The notes beneath the pieces were generated by a model. The model saw nothing but the letters and a program-made list of their open reading frames with translations. It was not told the DNA's origin and ran no database searches. DNA of 64,000 nucleotides from Amycolatopsis iheyensis (GTDB taxonomy: Bacteria; Actinomycetota; Actinomycetes; Mycobacteriales; Pseudonocardiaceae), in NCBI RefSeq assembly GCF_024703995.1, contig NZ_JAMXQV010000026.1, forward strand, positions 98,129-162,128, written 5' to 3'. Position numbers and translations under genes: made by a program. Positions 26,199-36,883 of this stretch are shown in pieces; the stretch's first letter is position 1, and the number at the start of each line of letters is the position of its first letter.

Positions 26199-26591
26199 TC
26201 ACTGGGGCAGGTCGTCCGGGCCGAACGCGTCCGGCAGGACGTCGGACATCGGCAGGATGCCGCTGGGGGTGTCCACCAGGCACGCGGAGCCGCCCAGCTC
26301 GAACAGGATCTGCCGGCAGCGCCCGCACGGCATCAGCAGGTCGCCGGCGCCGCTGCGGCACGCCACCGCGACCAGCCGGCCGCCGCCGGAGAGCCGCAGC
26401 TGACCGGCCATCGTGCACTCCGCGCACAGGCCGAGCCCGTAGGAGGCGTTCTCGACGTTGCAGCCGGTGACCACGCGGCCGTCGTCGACGATCCCGGCCA
26501 CCCCGACCAGCAGGCCCGAATAGGGTGCGTACGCGTGGGAAGCGGCTTCGATGGCCTTGGAACGCAAGGCGTCCCAATCGAAAGCGGTCAC
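26199..26591 (-). CDS. cdd: Cytidine deaminase
   Basis: A 130-residue zinc deaminase converting cytidine and deoxycytidine to uridine forms. C56-A-E58 holds one zinc ligand and the proton shuttle Glu, and P88-C89-x-x-C92 the other two ligands; GCNVENASYG is the substrate-binding segment. The GTG start shares one base with the TAG stop of the permease gene (TAGTG) and follows GGGGAGGAC. Fusion to the nucleoside importer operon means imported cytidine is deaminated at once. Confidence 0.93.
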   Translation of the reverse strand: MTAFDWDALRSKAIEAASHAYAPYSGLLVGVAGIVDDGRVVTGCNVENASYGLGLCAECTMAGQLRLSGGGRLVAVACRSGAGDLLMPCGRCRQILFELGGSACLVDTPSGILPMSDVLPDAFGPDDLPQ

Positions 26592-27856
26592 TAGTCCTCC
26601 CCTCGGCGATAAGGCTTGCCGTCCGCGCGCGGTGGCCGGAGCCGTTGCGACGCGGCCGCGAGCACGATCAGCGTCACGAAGTGCGCGGTGTACGGGATCA
26701 GGTCGGACGGCAGGGTGTCGTTCGCCCAATAGATCGAGTACAGCACGCCCGCGCCGACGGCGCCGAGCGCCGCGGCGATCCACTGACGCCGCAGCAGCTG
26801 CACCACCACGATGATCGCGAGCAGGATGACCGCGCCGTAGAACAGCGCGAGCACCGCTTCGCCGCCGCCGGCCAGCTGCAGGCCGTCGGAGTAGCCGAAC
26901 AGCGCCGCGCCGCCGAGCAGGCCGCCCGGGCGCCAGTTGCCGAAGATCATCGCCGCGAGGCCGATGTACCCGCGGCTGTTGGTCTGGTTCTCCAGGTAGT
27001 CCGCGCCGCCCTTGAGCAGCACCAGCGAGGCGCCGCCCATCCCGGCGAACGCGCCGGAGATCAGCACGGCGACGTACTTGTGCCGGTACACGTTGACGCC
27101 CAGCGACTCGGCCGCCGTCGGGTTCTCGCCGCAGGACCGCAGCCGCAGCCCGAACCGGGTGCGCCACAGGATCCAGTAGCTGACCGGCACGAGCAGGATC
27201 GCGATCATCGCCAGCGGCGAGACCTCGGTGACCAGGCCGCGCAGGATGCCGGCGACGTCGGAGATCCCGACGCGCTGCTCCTTCTCCAGGTCGGCCAGCC
27301 AGTCGGACAGGCCGGCCGCGGAGTAGGTGTCGAACTTCGGCACCACCGGCGACTGCCGCGGGTTGCCCGACAGCGGTTCGAAGATGAGGTTCGCCAGGTA
27401 CTTCGTGACGCCGAGGCCGAGCAGGTTGATCGCGACGCCGGAGACGATGTGGTTGACGTTGAACGTCACCGTCGCCACCGCGTGCAGCAGGCCGCCGAGC
27501 GCGCCGAACGCGAGCGCGGCCAGCAGGCCGGCCCAGACGCCGCCGTAGTACGCGCCCCAGGCCGCGCCCCAGGTCCCGAGGATCATCATGCCCTCGAGAC
27601 CGATGTTGACGACGCCCGCGCGTTCGGCCCAGAGGCCGCCCAGCGCGCACAGCAGGATCGGCAGGGCCAGGCGCAACGCCGTCGACGCGGTGTTCGACGA
27701 CGTCAGCGCGGTGACGCCGGTGGAGTACGACGCCGTCGAGATGACGGCGATGGCGATGACCGCCCAGATGACCCCGCGCAGCCAGCCGGGGATCCGGCGC
27801 CGGGCGCGCCGGACCGGCATCGTGGAGCCGGATTCGGGAGCGACGTCCGTGATCAC
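26591..27856 (-). CDS. Nucleoside ABC permease 2 (BPD_transp_2)
   Basis: A 421-residue permease with about ten hydrophobic segments, the branched-chain/ribose/nucleoside type. GLWAERAGVVNIGLEGMM and FGLRLRSCGENPTAAESLG are diagnostic of the Bmp-linked YufQ/NupQ-like subunit. The GTG at 27856 overlaps the stop of the first permease (GTGA); an ATG 12 codons on is an alternative. It forms the channel with the gene at 27853-28950. Confidence 0.9.
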   Translation of the reverse strand: MITDVAPESGSTMPVRRARRRIPGWLRGVIWAVIAIAVISTASYSTGVTALTSSNTASTALRLALPILLCALGGLWAERAGVVNIGLEGMMILGTWGAAWGAYYGGVWAGLLAALAFGALGGLLHAVATVTFNVNHIVSGVAINLLGLGVTKYLANLIFEPLSGNPRQSPVVPKFDTYSAAGLSDWLADLEKEQRVGISDVAGILRGLVTEVSPLAMIAILLVPVSYWILWRTRFGLRLRSCGENPTAAESLGVNVYRHKYVAVLISGAFAGMGGASLVLLKGGADYLENQTNSRGYIGLAAMIFGNWRPGGLLGGAALFGYSDGLQLAGGGEAVLALFYGAVILLAIIVVVQLLRRQWIAAALGAVGAGVLYSIYWANDTLPSDLIPYTAHFVTLIVLAAASQRLRPPRADGKPYRRGED

Positions 27857-28946
27857 ACCGCACCCCCTTCCGCCACCGAAGCGCCCTTGCGGCCGTTGCC
27901 GGCGAGCGCGCGGCCCACCCGCCGTTGTTCGGCGGCCAGGTCGGCGCGTCGCACGATTTCGTACGCCACGACGACCGACAGCACGATGATGCCCTGCATG
28001 ATCGTCGCGATCTCCTTGGACACGTTGACCTGTTCGAGCGACACCGCCGAGGTGTCGAGGAACGCCCACAGCAGCGCGCCGAGCGCGATGCCGCCGGGGT
28101 GGTTGCGGCCGAGCAGCGCGACCGCGATGCCGGTGAAGCCGTACATCTGGGTCGCGGTGATGCCGTAGGTGTAGTCGCGGCCGAGCAGCTCGGGCATCGC
28201 GATCAGGCCGGCCACGCCGCCGGAGAGCAGCATGGCGATCAGCGTCATCTTCTTGGCGTTGACGCCGCCGGCCGCGGCCGCGGTGGTGGACTCGCCCGAC
28301 GCCTTGAGCTCGAAGCCGAACCGGGTGCGGTTGAGCATGAACCAGTAGCCGCCGCCGATCAGCGCGGCGATGATCGCGAACCCGAACAGCGTGCCGGAGC
28401 CGAGCGGGATGCCCGGGATCCGGCCGGACGGCTCGATCGTGCGGGTGCCGAGGTTGTTCCCGGTCAGCACACCGAACTGGTCGGCGTTGATGAGGAAGGC
28501 GATGATGCCGCCGACGATCGAGTTCAGCATGATCGTCGAGATGACCTCGCTGACCCCTCGGGTCACCTTGAGCACCGCCGGGATGGCCGCGTAGAACGCG
28601 CCCGCGGCGACCGCGATGATCAGGATGACCAGCACGTGGATCACCGGCGGCAGCTTCAGCGCGCCACCGGCGATCGCGGCGATCACGGCGGCGAAGCGGT
28701 ACTGGCCCTCGACACCGATGTTGAAGAGGTTCATCTGGAAGCCGATGGCCACCGCGAGCCCGGACAGGTAGTAGACCGTCGCGAGGTTCACCGTGTCGAC
28801 CGCGGTGGAGCCCTTGAACATCTGGCCGACCATGGTGCCGTAGGCCTGCAGCGGGTCCGCGCCCGAGATGATCAGCGCGATCGCCGACAGCAGCACGGCG
28901 AACACGATCGCCAGCAGCGGTGGCAGCAGTTTCGTGCGCCAGGAGG

Positions 28947-28950
<4 letters not shown>
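27853..28950 (-). CDS. Nucleoside ABC permease 1 (BPD_transp_2)
   Basis: A 365-residue permease with about nine membrane segments; MNLFNIGVEGQYRFAAV and GFELKASGESTTAAAAGGV are the typical motifs of the YufP/NupP-like subunit. It overlaps the ATPase gene stop by 4 bp (ATGA). Confidence 0.9.
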
Positions 28951-30518
<1,568 letters not shown>

Positions 30519-30598
30519 GGGCGGGAGAATTCCATATCTCGTCCAAACGCGTGAGGGGCCCGGAGGAAAAATCCTCCGAGCCCCGGCGCGTTCTGTAG

Positions 30599-31750
30599 TT
30601 ACTTCTGCGGCTTGTCCGAAACGGTGATCGCGCCCGAGATGATCTGGGCCTTGTACCCGTCGAGGACGTCCTTGATGTCGTCGACCTTGCCGCCCGAGGT
30701 GGCGTAGCCGACGCCGTCGACCTTGAGGTCGAACCGCTTCGGCAGCCCGCTCAGGTCACCCTTGGCGACGGCCTGGATGTAGGAGAACACCGCGACGTCG
30801 ACGCGCTTGAGCATGGACGTGATGATGATGTCCTTGTCGGCCGCGACGGTCTTCTGGTTGTACTGGTCGGAGTCGACGCCGATGGCCAGCGCGTTGCCCG
30901 ACTTGGCGGCGTCGAAGACACCCTTACCGGAGGCGCCCGCGGCGTGGTAGATCACGTCCGCGCCCTTGGCGATCTCGGCGGCGGCCTTCGCGTTGCCCTT
31001 CGGCGGGTCCTGGAACCCGGAGTAGTCACCGGCCGGGGTCAGGTACTCGTCCTCGATCTTGACCTTGGACGAAACCGTCTTCGCGCCCTGCAGGAAGCCG
31101 GCCTCGAACTTCTGGATCAGCGGGGTGTTGACACCGCCGACGAAGCCGATGTGGCAGCTCTTGCTCTTGTACGCGGCGGCGACGCCGGCCAGGAACGAGC
31201 CCTGCTCCTCGGCGAAGACCAGCGGCGTGACGTTCGGGAGCGTGATCGAGTCGTCGTCGACGATCGCGAACTTGGTGTTCGGGTACTTGGCGGCGACGGC
31301 CTTGACCGAGGTCGCGTAGGCGAAGCCGACCGCGATGATCGGGTTCAGGCCCGAGGAGGCCATCTGGTCGAGGCGCTGCTGCTTGGCCGACTCGGCCTCG
31401 CTGGCGGAGGCGGTGCTCTCGTTCACCGTGGTGACGCCGAGGTCGCTCTTCGCCTTGTCGGTGCCCGCGGCGGCGGCGTCGTTGAACGACGCGTCACCCC
31501 GGCCGCCGACGTCGAAGGCCAGGCCGATCTTCAGCTTGCTGCCGTCGATCTTCTCGCCGGCCGCGGTCGAGCTGCTGGCGGCGGCGGGCGCGGCGGGCGG
31601 CTTCTGCGCGGTGACGCAGTCCGAGCCGCCCGAAGAGGCCGCGGTGTTGTTCGAGCTGTTACCACCGCCGGAGTCCTTGGCGCACCCGGCCAGGGCGAGC
31701 ACCCCGGCCATGGCCGCGGCGGCCAGCGCGGTTCCACGCATGCGACGCAA
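30599..31750 (-). CDS. BMP-family nucleoside-binding lipoprotein
   Basis: A 383-residue lipoprotein of the Bmp/PnrA family that binds purine or other nucleosides outside the membrane. Signal peptide with lipobox LALAGC (C23), then a Ser/Gly-rich linker and the periplasmic-binding fold: GLAFDVGGRGDASFNDAA, VGFAYA, FVGGVNTPLIQKFEAGF. A TTG start at 31750 is proposed because GGGAG lies seven bases before it; the ATG at 31741 would be 16 bases from that site. The gene leads the operon of ATPase, permeases and cytidine deaminase. Confidence 0.88.
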   Translation of the reverse strand: MRRMRGTALAAAAMAGVLALAGCAKDSGGGNSSNNTAASSGGSDCVTAQKPPAAPAAASSSTAAGEKIDGSKLKIGLAFDVGGRGDASFNDAAAAGTDKAKSDLGVTTVNESTASASEAESAKQQRLDQMASSGLNPIIAVGFAYATSVKAVAAKYPNTKFAIVDDDSITLPNVTPLVFAEEQGSFLAGVAAAYKSKSCHIGFVGGVNTPLIQKFEAGFLQGAKTVSSKVKIEDEYLTPAGDYSGFQDPPKGNAKAAAEIAKGADVIYHAAGASGKGVFDAAKSGNALAIGVDSDQYNQKTVAADKDIIITSMLKRVDVAVFSYIQAVAKGDLSGLPKRFDLKVDGVGYATSGGKVDDIKDVLDGYKAQIISGAITVSDKPQK

Positions 31751-32385
31751 CGTGTGTCTCCCTCCCCGCTGATCCAGCGGATGTCCAGGGCACGACCGGG
31801 CCCACTGCCAGGTCGACTGGTGGACCGTACCCGCCGGACAGGAATGCGCCATAGGAACGGCACGCTACGTAACACAAACGTTTACTCACGAGTCGCACGC
31901 GCGACGGAGTGTGCACCCAAAGTGATCAAAGACGTCACTCGGTGCTGCTTTCGACCCTCTCCCGCGCCGCGGGACGGCCGAATTGCCGTTCGAGGTGACT
32001 CAGTGTGCCAGCCCGACCGAAGAGTGGACCAGTCCGATCACCCTGTGGGACGCAGGGGGCGGGAGCGCTTTCCGAATCGTTTCAGCTGCCCGCCACCCGA
32101 TCGGGCGTCAGCCGCGCGGGCGAGCCGGCCCCGGCGCGTCCACAGTGGACCCCCGATTCTGTGACGGCGCCCACAACCGGTGTGTGCCCCGGTGTCTGGT
32201 CCATCACAGAGGGGAACCCGGAGGTGAGCCGTCCGTCGGGGGCGGGTCTAGCATCCCTTTCATCCAGGCTCGATGACCCTTGATCTCGGCATTGCCGCCG
32301 GAGTCGTCCCAGGTGGACGACGACGATCACTGCGGACCTCACCGGTCACCCGGGCACATAGTCAGACGTTGGAGGCCGTTCACCG
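31751..32385. other. 635-bp divergent intergenic region
   Basis: Separates the nucleoside importer from sdhCDAB; no gene is supported. It must hold both promoters. On the BMP side an AAACGTTT palindrome (31876-31883) flanked by GTAA/TTAC is a possible repressor site. Near the sdh side CATAGT (32357-32362) is a -10 candidate and GGAGG (32371-32375) the sdhC ribosome site. The middle has short GC-rich inverted repeats only. Confidence 0.5.
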
Positions 32386-32829
32386 ATGTCCACCACGGCG
32401 AGCACTGCCACTTCGGCAGAGGCGAGCGATCGGGCGGGTGCCTCACGCCGGCAGGGGACCTTCTACCGGGGCGACCCCGGCATGTGGTCCTGGGTGCTGC
32501 ACCGCATCACCGGCGTGCTCACATTCTTCTTCCTGTTCGTGCACGTGCTCGACACCGCGCTCGTGCGCGTGTCCCCGAACACGTACGACCAGGTCATCGA
32601 GACCTACAAGACGCCGATCGTGAACCTCCTGGAGGTCGGGCTGGTCGGCGCGGTCCTGTTCCACGCGCTGAACGGCATCCGCGTCATGCTGGTCGACTTC
32701 TGGTCGAAGGGCCCGAAGCTGCAGAAGGCGATGCTGTGGGTGATCGGCGTGGTCTGGGTCGTGGTGATGGTCCCCGGTGCGTTCTTCATGCTGAAGCGCA
32801 CCGTCGAAACGCTCTTCGGGGGTAACTGA
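32386..32829 (+). CDS. sdhC: Succinate dehydrogenase cytochrome b subunit
   Basis: A 147-residue membrane subunit with three helices. SWVLHRITG (35-43) lies at the quinone site and H93 in LFHALNGIR is a haem b ligand. It anchors the catalytic subunits, passing electrons from succinate to menaquinone. A GGAGG ribosome site lies 10 bases before the ATG. First gene of sdhCDAB, with 1 bp to sdhD. Confidence 0.93.
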   Translation: MSTTASTATSAEASDRAGASRRQGTFYRGDPGMWSWVLHRITGVLTFFFLFVHVLDTALVRVSPNTYDQVIETYKTPIVNLLEVGLVGAVLFHALNGIRVMLVDFWSKGPKLQKAMLWVIGVVWVVVMVPGAFFMLKRTVETLFGGN

Positions 32830-32830
32830 C

Positions 32831-33244
32831 ATGGCCGACCTCGCCCTCGCGAACCCCCGCGCCCCGAAGCGCCCCGCCGCCCGCCGGAGCAACTTCGAGC
32901 TCTACAGCTGGCTGTTCATGCGGATCTCCGGCCTGGCGCTGATCATCCTGGTGCTCGGCCACCTGCTGATCATGAACATCCTCGACGGCGGTGTGCACCG
33001 GATCAACTGGGGCTTCGTCGCCGGCCGCTGGGCTTCGCCGTTCTGGCAGTTCTGGGACCTGGCCATGCTCTGGCTCGCCGAGATCCACGGCGGCAACGGC
33101 CTGCGCACCATCATCGACGACTACGCGCGCAAGGACAGCACGCGGTTCTGGCTGAAGATCCTGCTCTACGTCTCGATGGTGCTGATCCTGGCCGTCGGCA
33201 CGATGGTGATCTTCACCTTCGACCCGAACATGCCCGCGAACTGA
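32831..33244 (+). CDS. sdhD: Succinate dehydrogenase membrane anchor
   Basis: A 137-residue subunit with three helices, near residues 24-48, 66-90 and 105-128. H44 in LGHLLIMN and H86 in AEIHGGNGLR are likely haem or quinone-site residues. It forms the membrane domain with SdhC. One base separates it from sdhC. Confidence 0.92.
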   Translation: MADLALANPRAPKRPAARRSNFELYSWLFMRISGLALIILVLGHLLIMNILDGGVHRINWGFVAGRWASPFWQFWDLAMLWLAEIHGGNGLRTIIDDYARKDSTRFWLKILLYVSMVLILAVGTMVIFTFDPNMPAN

Positions 33245-33263
33245 TCTCCGGAGACTTCCTGCC

Positions 33264-35018
33264 ATGCAGTTCCACAAGTACGACGTGGTGATCGTCGGCG
33301 CCGGCGGCGCCGGGATGCGCGCGGCCATCGAGTCCGGCCAGCGCGCCCGCACCGCGGTCCTCACCAAGCTCTACCCGACCCGGTCCCACACCGGCGCGGC
33401 CCAGGGCGGCATGTGCGCCGCGCTGGCGAACGTCGAAGAGGACAACTGGGAGTGGCACACCTTCGACACGGTCAAGGGCGGCGACTACCTCGTCGACCAG
33501 GACGCCGCGGAGATCATGGCCAAGGAGGCCATCGACGCGGTGCTCGACCTGGAGAAGATGGGCCTGCCGTTCAACCGGACGCCCGAAGGCAAGATCGACC
33601 AGCGCCGCTTCGGCGGGCACACGCGTGACCACGGCAAGGCCGCCGTCCGCCGGGCCTGCTACGCCGCGGACCGCACCGGCCACATGATCCTGCAGACGCT
33701 GTACCAAAACTGCGTCAAATACGGCACGGAGTTCTTCAACGAGTTCTACGTGCTCGACCTCGTCACCAGCGAAGACGAGAACGGCAACCCGATCGCCTCC
33801 GGCGTCGTCGCCTACGAGCTGGCCACCGGCGAGCTGCACGTCTTCCAGGCTAAGTCGATCGTGATGGCCACCGGCGGCGCGGGCAAGATCTTCAAGACGA
33901 CGTCGAACGCGCACACCCTCACGGGTGACGGCCTCGGCATCATCTTCCGCAAGGGCCTGCCGCTGGAGGACATGGAGTTCTTCCAGTTCCACCCGACCGG
34001 CCTCGCGGGCCTGGGCATCCTGATCTCGGAGGCCGTCCGCGGCGAGGGCGGGATCCTGCGCAACGCCGACGGCGAGCGGTTCATGGAGCGCTACGCCCCC
34101 ACCATCAAGGACCTCGCGCCGCGCGACATCGTGGCGCGCTCGATGGTGCAGGAAGTGCTGCAGGGCCGGGGTTGCGGCCCCAACAAGGACTACGTCGTCC
34201 TCGACGTCACGCACCTGCCGGTCGAGGTCCTCGAGACCAAGCTGCCGGACATCACCGAGTTCTCGCGCACCTACCTGGGCGTCGACCCGGTGAAGGAGCC
34301 GGTGCCGGTGTTCCCGACGTGCCACTACGTGATGGGCGGCATCCCGACCAACATCCACGGCGAAGCGCTGCGGGACAACGAGAACGTCATCCCGGGCCTG
34401 TACGCGGCGGGCGAGGTCGCGTGCGTGTCCGTGCACGGCTCGAACCGCCTGGGCACGAACTCGCTGCTGGACATCAACGTGTTCGGCCGCCGCGCCGGCA
34501 TCGCGGCCGCGGAGTACGCGCTGGCCCACGAGCACGTCGAGCTGCCTGCCGAGCCCACGAAGCTGGTCGAGGAGCAGCTCGCGGGCCTGCTGTCGGAGCA
34601 CGGCGACGAGCGCGTCGCCGACATCCGCAAGGAAATGCAGCAGACGATGGACTCGCACGCTTCGGTGTACCGGACCGAGGACACGCTGAAGCAGGCGCTG
34701 ACCGACATCCAGGCGCTGAAGGCGCGTTACGGCCGGATCACCGTGGCGGACAAGGGCAAGCGGTACAACACGGACCTCTTGGAGGCCGTCGAGCTGGGCT
34801 TCCTGCTGGAGCTGGCCGAGGTGCTGGTCGTGGGCGCGATCGCCCGCAAGGAGTCCCGCGGCGGCCACGCCCGCGAGGACTACCCGACCCGCGACGACAC
34901 GAACTTCATGCGGCACACCATGGCCTACAAGCAGGGCGCGGAGCTCTCGTCCGACATCCGGCTGGACTACAAGCCGGTCACCTTCACCCGCTACGAGCCG
35001 ATGGAGCGGAAGTACTGA
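33264..35018 (+). CDS. sdhA: Succinate dehydrogenase flavoprotein subunit
   Basis: A 584-residue flavoprotein oxidising succinate to fumarate. The FAD fold begins GAGGAGMRA (12-20); H42 in TRSHTGAAQGG is the residue that binds FAD covalently. FGGHTRDHGKAAVRRA and HGSNRLGTNSLLD are standard dicarboxylate-site and cap motifs. Length is normal. A GGAG ribosome site precedes the ATG, and the stop shares one base with the sdhB start. Confidence 0.96.
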   Translation: MQFHKYDVVIVGAGGAGMRAAIESGQRARTAVLTKLYPTRSHTGAAQGGMCAALANVEEDNWEWHTFDTVKGGDYLVDQDAAEIMAKEAIDAVLDLEKMGLPFNRTPEGKIDQRRFGGHTRDHGKAAVRRACYAADRTGHMILQTLYQNCVKYGTEFFNEFYVLDLVTSEDENGNPIASGVVAYELATGELHVFQAKSIVMATGGAGKIFKTTSNAHTLTGDGLGIIFRKGLPLEDMEFFQFHPTGLAGLGILISEAVRGEGGILRNADGERFMERYAPTIKDLAPRDIVARSMVQEVLQGRGCGPNKDYVVLDVTHLPVEVLETKLPDITEFSRTYLGVDPVKEPVPVFPTCHYVMGGIPTNIHGEALRDNENVIPGLYAAGEVACVSVHGSNRLGTNSLLDINVFGRRAGIAAAEYALAHEHVELPAEPTKLVEEQLAGLLSEHGDERVADIRKEMQQTMDSHASVYRTEDTLKQALTDIQALKARYGRITVADKGKRYNTDLLEAVELGFLLELAEVLVVGAIARKESRGGHAREDYPTRDDTNFMRHTMAYKQGAELSSDIRLDYKPVTFTRYEPMERKY

Positions 35019-35788
35019 TGACTGCCATTGCTGAGTCTCCTTCGGCTTCGGTTTCCGACGAGCACACGCCGATCACGGTCACGCTGAAGATCCTCCGGTT
35101 CAACCCGGAGGTGGATTCGGAGCCGCACTGGGAGTCCTACGACGTCCCGGCCCAGCGCACCGACCGCCTGCTGAACCTGCTGTTCTACGTGAAGGACTAT
35201 ATCGACGGAACGTTCTCGTTCCGCCGTTCGTGCGCGCACGGCGTGTGCGGGTCGGACGCGATGCAGATCAACGGCATCAACCGCTTGGCGTGCAAGGTTC
35301 TGATGAAGGATCTGCTTTCGTCATCGGGCAAGCCCACGGTGATCACGATCGCCCCGATCAAGGGCCTGACGACGTTGAAGGACCTGTACGTCGACATGGA
35401 CCCGTTCTTCGAGGCGTACCGGGCGATCAAGCCGTACCTGATCACGTACGGCAACGAGCCGACGCGGGAGCGGATCCAGTCCCAGGCGGATCGCGACCGG
35501 TTCGACGACACCACGAAGTGCATTCTTTGTGCTTGCTGCACTTCTTCGTGCCCGGTTTATTGGAACGACGGGTCTTACTTCGGGCCCGCGGCGATCGTGA
35601 ACGCGCACCGGTTCATCTTCGACTCCCGTGATGAGGGGGCTGAGGAGCGGCTGGACATTCTCAACGATGGCGAGGGTGTCTGGCGGTGCCGGACGACGTT
35701 CAACTGCACGGATGCCTGTCCGCGTGGGATCCAGGTGACCAAGGCGATTCAGGAAGTAAAGCGGGCGCTGCTGTTCAAGCGCGTCTGA
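35018..35788 (+). CDS. sdhB: Succinate dehydrogenase iron-sulfur subunit
   Basis: A 256-residue subunit with three clusters. The 2Fe-2S ligands are C72, C77, probably D80 (Asp instead of Cys, as in E. coli SdhB) and C92; the 4Fe-4S motif is CILCACC..CP and the 3Fe-4S motif CRTTFNCTDACPRG. It relays electrons from SdhA to the membrane subunits. The ATG shares its A with the sdhA TGA stop. A strong terminator follows. Confidence 0.96.
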   Translation: MTAIAESPSASVSDEHTPITVTLKILRFNPEVDSEPHWESYDVPAQRTDRLLNLLFYVKDYIDGTFSFRRSCAHGVCGSDAMQINGINRLACKVLMKDLLSSSGKPTVITIAPIKGLTTLKDLYVDMDPFFEAYRAIKPYLITYGNEPTRERIQSQADRDRFDDTTKCILCACCTSSCPVYWNDGSYFGPAAIVNAHRFIFDSRDEGAEERLDILNDGEGVWRCRTTFNCTDACPRGIQVTKAIQEVKRALLFKRV

Positions 35789-35797
35789 CCTGTTGCC

Positions 35798-35840
35798 GCG
35801 AAGAGGCCCCTCCGCTCGTCGAGCGGAGGGGCCTCTTCGC
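35798..35840. terminator. sdh operon terminator
   Basis: Perfect 20-bp stem, GCGAAGAGGCCCCTCCGCTC and complement, with a 3-base loop, starting 10 bp after the sdhB stop. Confidence 0.93.
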
Positions 35841-35885
35841 CGTTCGGGGCATCTGGGTGCGCTCGGTGCGGCATACGGTCGAGTC

Positions 35886-36365
35886 ATGGCCGTCTTCTAC
35901 AGCTTTCACTACGAGCACGACGTGATGCGGGTCCAGCAGGTCCGGAACATGGGTGTCCTCGACGGGCAGCCGCTCCTGAACGCCCAGAAGTGGGAGGAAG
36001 TTCGCCGAGCCGGTAAGGCGGCCATCGAGCAGTGGATCGACAAGCAGATGGCCTACAAGGAGGCGGTTGTCGTCCTGGTCGGTGCCGAGACCGCCGATCG
36101 CCCGTGGGTTCAGTACGAGATCGAAAAGGCGTGGGCGGACAAGAAGCCGCTCGTCGGGATCCGGATCCACGGGCTGGCGAACTTGCAAGGGCAGACCGAC
36201 CGGCCTGGCGTGAACCCGTTCACCAAGATCCGCACCGACCCGTGGACCACCCTCGACCAGCTGGTGCCCCTGCAGGATCCCGCCGGAGCCAACAGCTCGG
36301 CTGTCTACCAATCCATCCAGGCGAACCTCAAGACCTGGGTCGACAACGCCGTCCGCAGGCGCTGA
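35886..36365 (+). CDS. TIR-like (DUF1863/ThsB-like) protein, orphan
   Basis: A 159-residue protein of the MTH538 TIR-like family: VFYSFHYEHDVMRVQQVRN at the start, WEEV then a helix, VVVLVGAETADRPWVQYEIEKAW and GIRIHGL. E78 in YEIEKAW lies at the position of the catalytic Glu in TIR NADases, and F7/D12 fit the nucleotide pocket. This family includes ThsB of the Thoeris anti-phage system, where TIR activity makes a cyclic ADP-ribose-type signal. No ThsA-like effector is nearby. TACGGT lies six bases before the ATG with no ribosome site, so leaderless translation is likely. The island of inverted repeats follows directly. Confidence 0.78.
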   Translation: MAVFYSFHYEHDVMRVQQVRNMGVLDGQPLLNAQKWEEVRRAGKAAIEQWIDKQMAYKEAVVVLVGAETADRPWVQYEIEKAWADKKPLVGIRIHGLANLQGQTDRPGVNPFTKIRTDPWTTLDQLVPLQDPAGANSSAVYQSIQANLKTWVDNAVRRR

Positions 36366-36501
36366 ACGGCCGCCACCTGGCGAACCCGATGGCGGCCTGC
36401 GACGGGACTCAGCGCACCGCCCGCTTGGCTGAGCGGGGGCCCTTGTCGTGACCGGGCAAGGAACCGGCGGCCGGCAGCGTAAGCCGAGTACGAACTCACC
36501 A

Positions 36502-36624
36502 GACCTCCCCCGCCCCTCATCCCAGCCGCATTTCAGTCGACACTCGGGTTTGTCAAGGCACGCTTTCCCGCCTTGACGAACCCGAGTGTCGACTGAGAAT
36601 CCAACCGGAGGGGCGGGGGAGGTC
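36502..36624. repeat. Nested inverted repeat 1 of the palindrome island
   Basis: Outer perfect 17-bp arms GACCTCCCCCGCCCCTC / GAGGGGCGGGGGAGGTC enclose inner arms of about 25 bp (36532-36558 with 36571-36597, core GTCGACACTCGGGTT) around a 12-base loop. One G/T wobble in the inner arms. The whole could fold as a long branched hairpin. No T-tract; much more than a terminator would need. Confidence 0.8.
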
Positions 36625-36726
36625 GGACCCGCTCTGCCGCGGGTTCAAAGAAATGTCCTCGCCGGACGGGCAGGCTCCGGGATGACCCGCTCTTGCCGCT
36701 GTTCTCTCACCTTTGAGAGGTGGGCC

Positions 36727-36873
36727 GCTGGGTGGTCATCCCGTCGCCTGAACGAGGCCTATCACTTTGAGCCGGGCCCGCAAGCTTTGTGTTTCCATCC
36801 TGCGCTGCGCAGATGGTTGCGGGCCCGGCTCAAAGTGATTTTCTGGCCTCAGGCGACGGGCTGACCACCCAGC
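36727..36873. repeat. Nested inverted repeat 2, 147 bp
   Basis: Outer 25-bp arms (36727-36751 with 36849-36873, one mismatch, core GGTGGTCAT / GACCACC), middle GGCC pairing, then perfect 23-bp arms (36761-36783 with 36817-36839, core CTTTGAGCCGGGCCCG). The loop contains a further CCATC-CTGCGC-T-GCGCAG-ATGG hairpin. It ends 10 bp before the stop of the protease gene, so it may also terminate that gene. Confidence 0.85.
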
Positions 36874-36883
36874 TCTTTTAGTG

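Larger units (their letters stand above)
36366..36883. other. 518-bp non-coding palindrome island
   Basis: Between the TIR-like gene and the convergent protease gene. Besides the two large nested inverted repeats it contains a direct repeat, GACCCGCTCT(T)GCCGC, at about 36626 and 36684, and a CTCTCA-CCTT-TGAGAG hairpin near 36703-36718. No frame has coding bias. Confidence 0.7.

Noticed and set aside
31871..31890. LacI-type operator around AAACGTTT
   Set aside because: Only the 8-bp core is symmetric and no LacI gene is nearby; kept as a remark in the spacer entry, not as a site.
34172..35017. N-terminal extension of sdhB
   Set aside because: This part lies in another frame of sdhA; SdhB homologues begin near the ATG at 35018.
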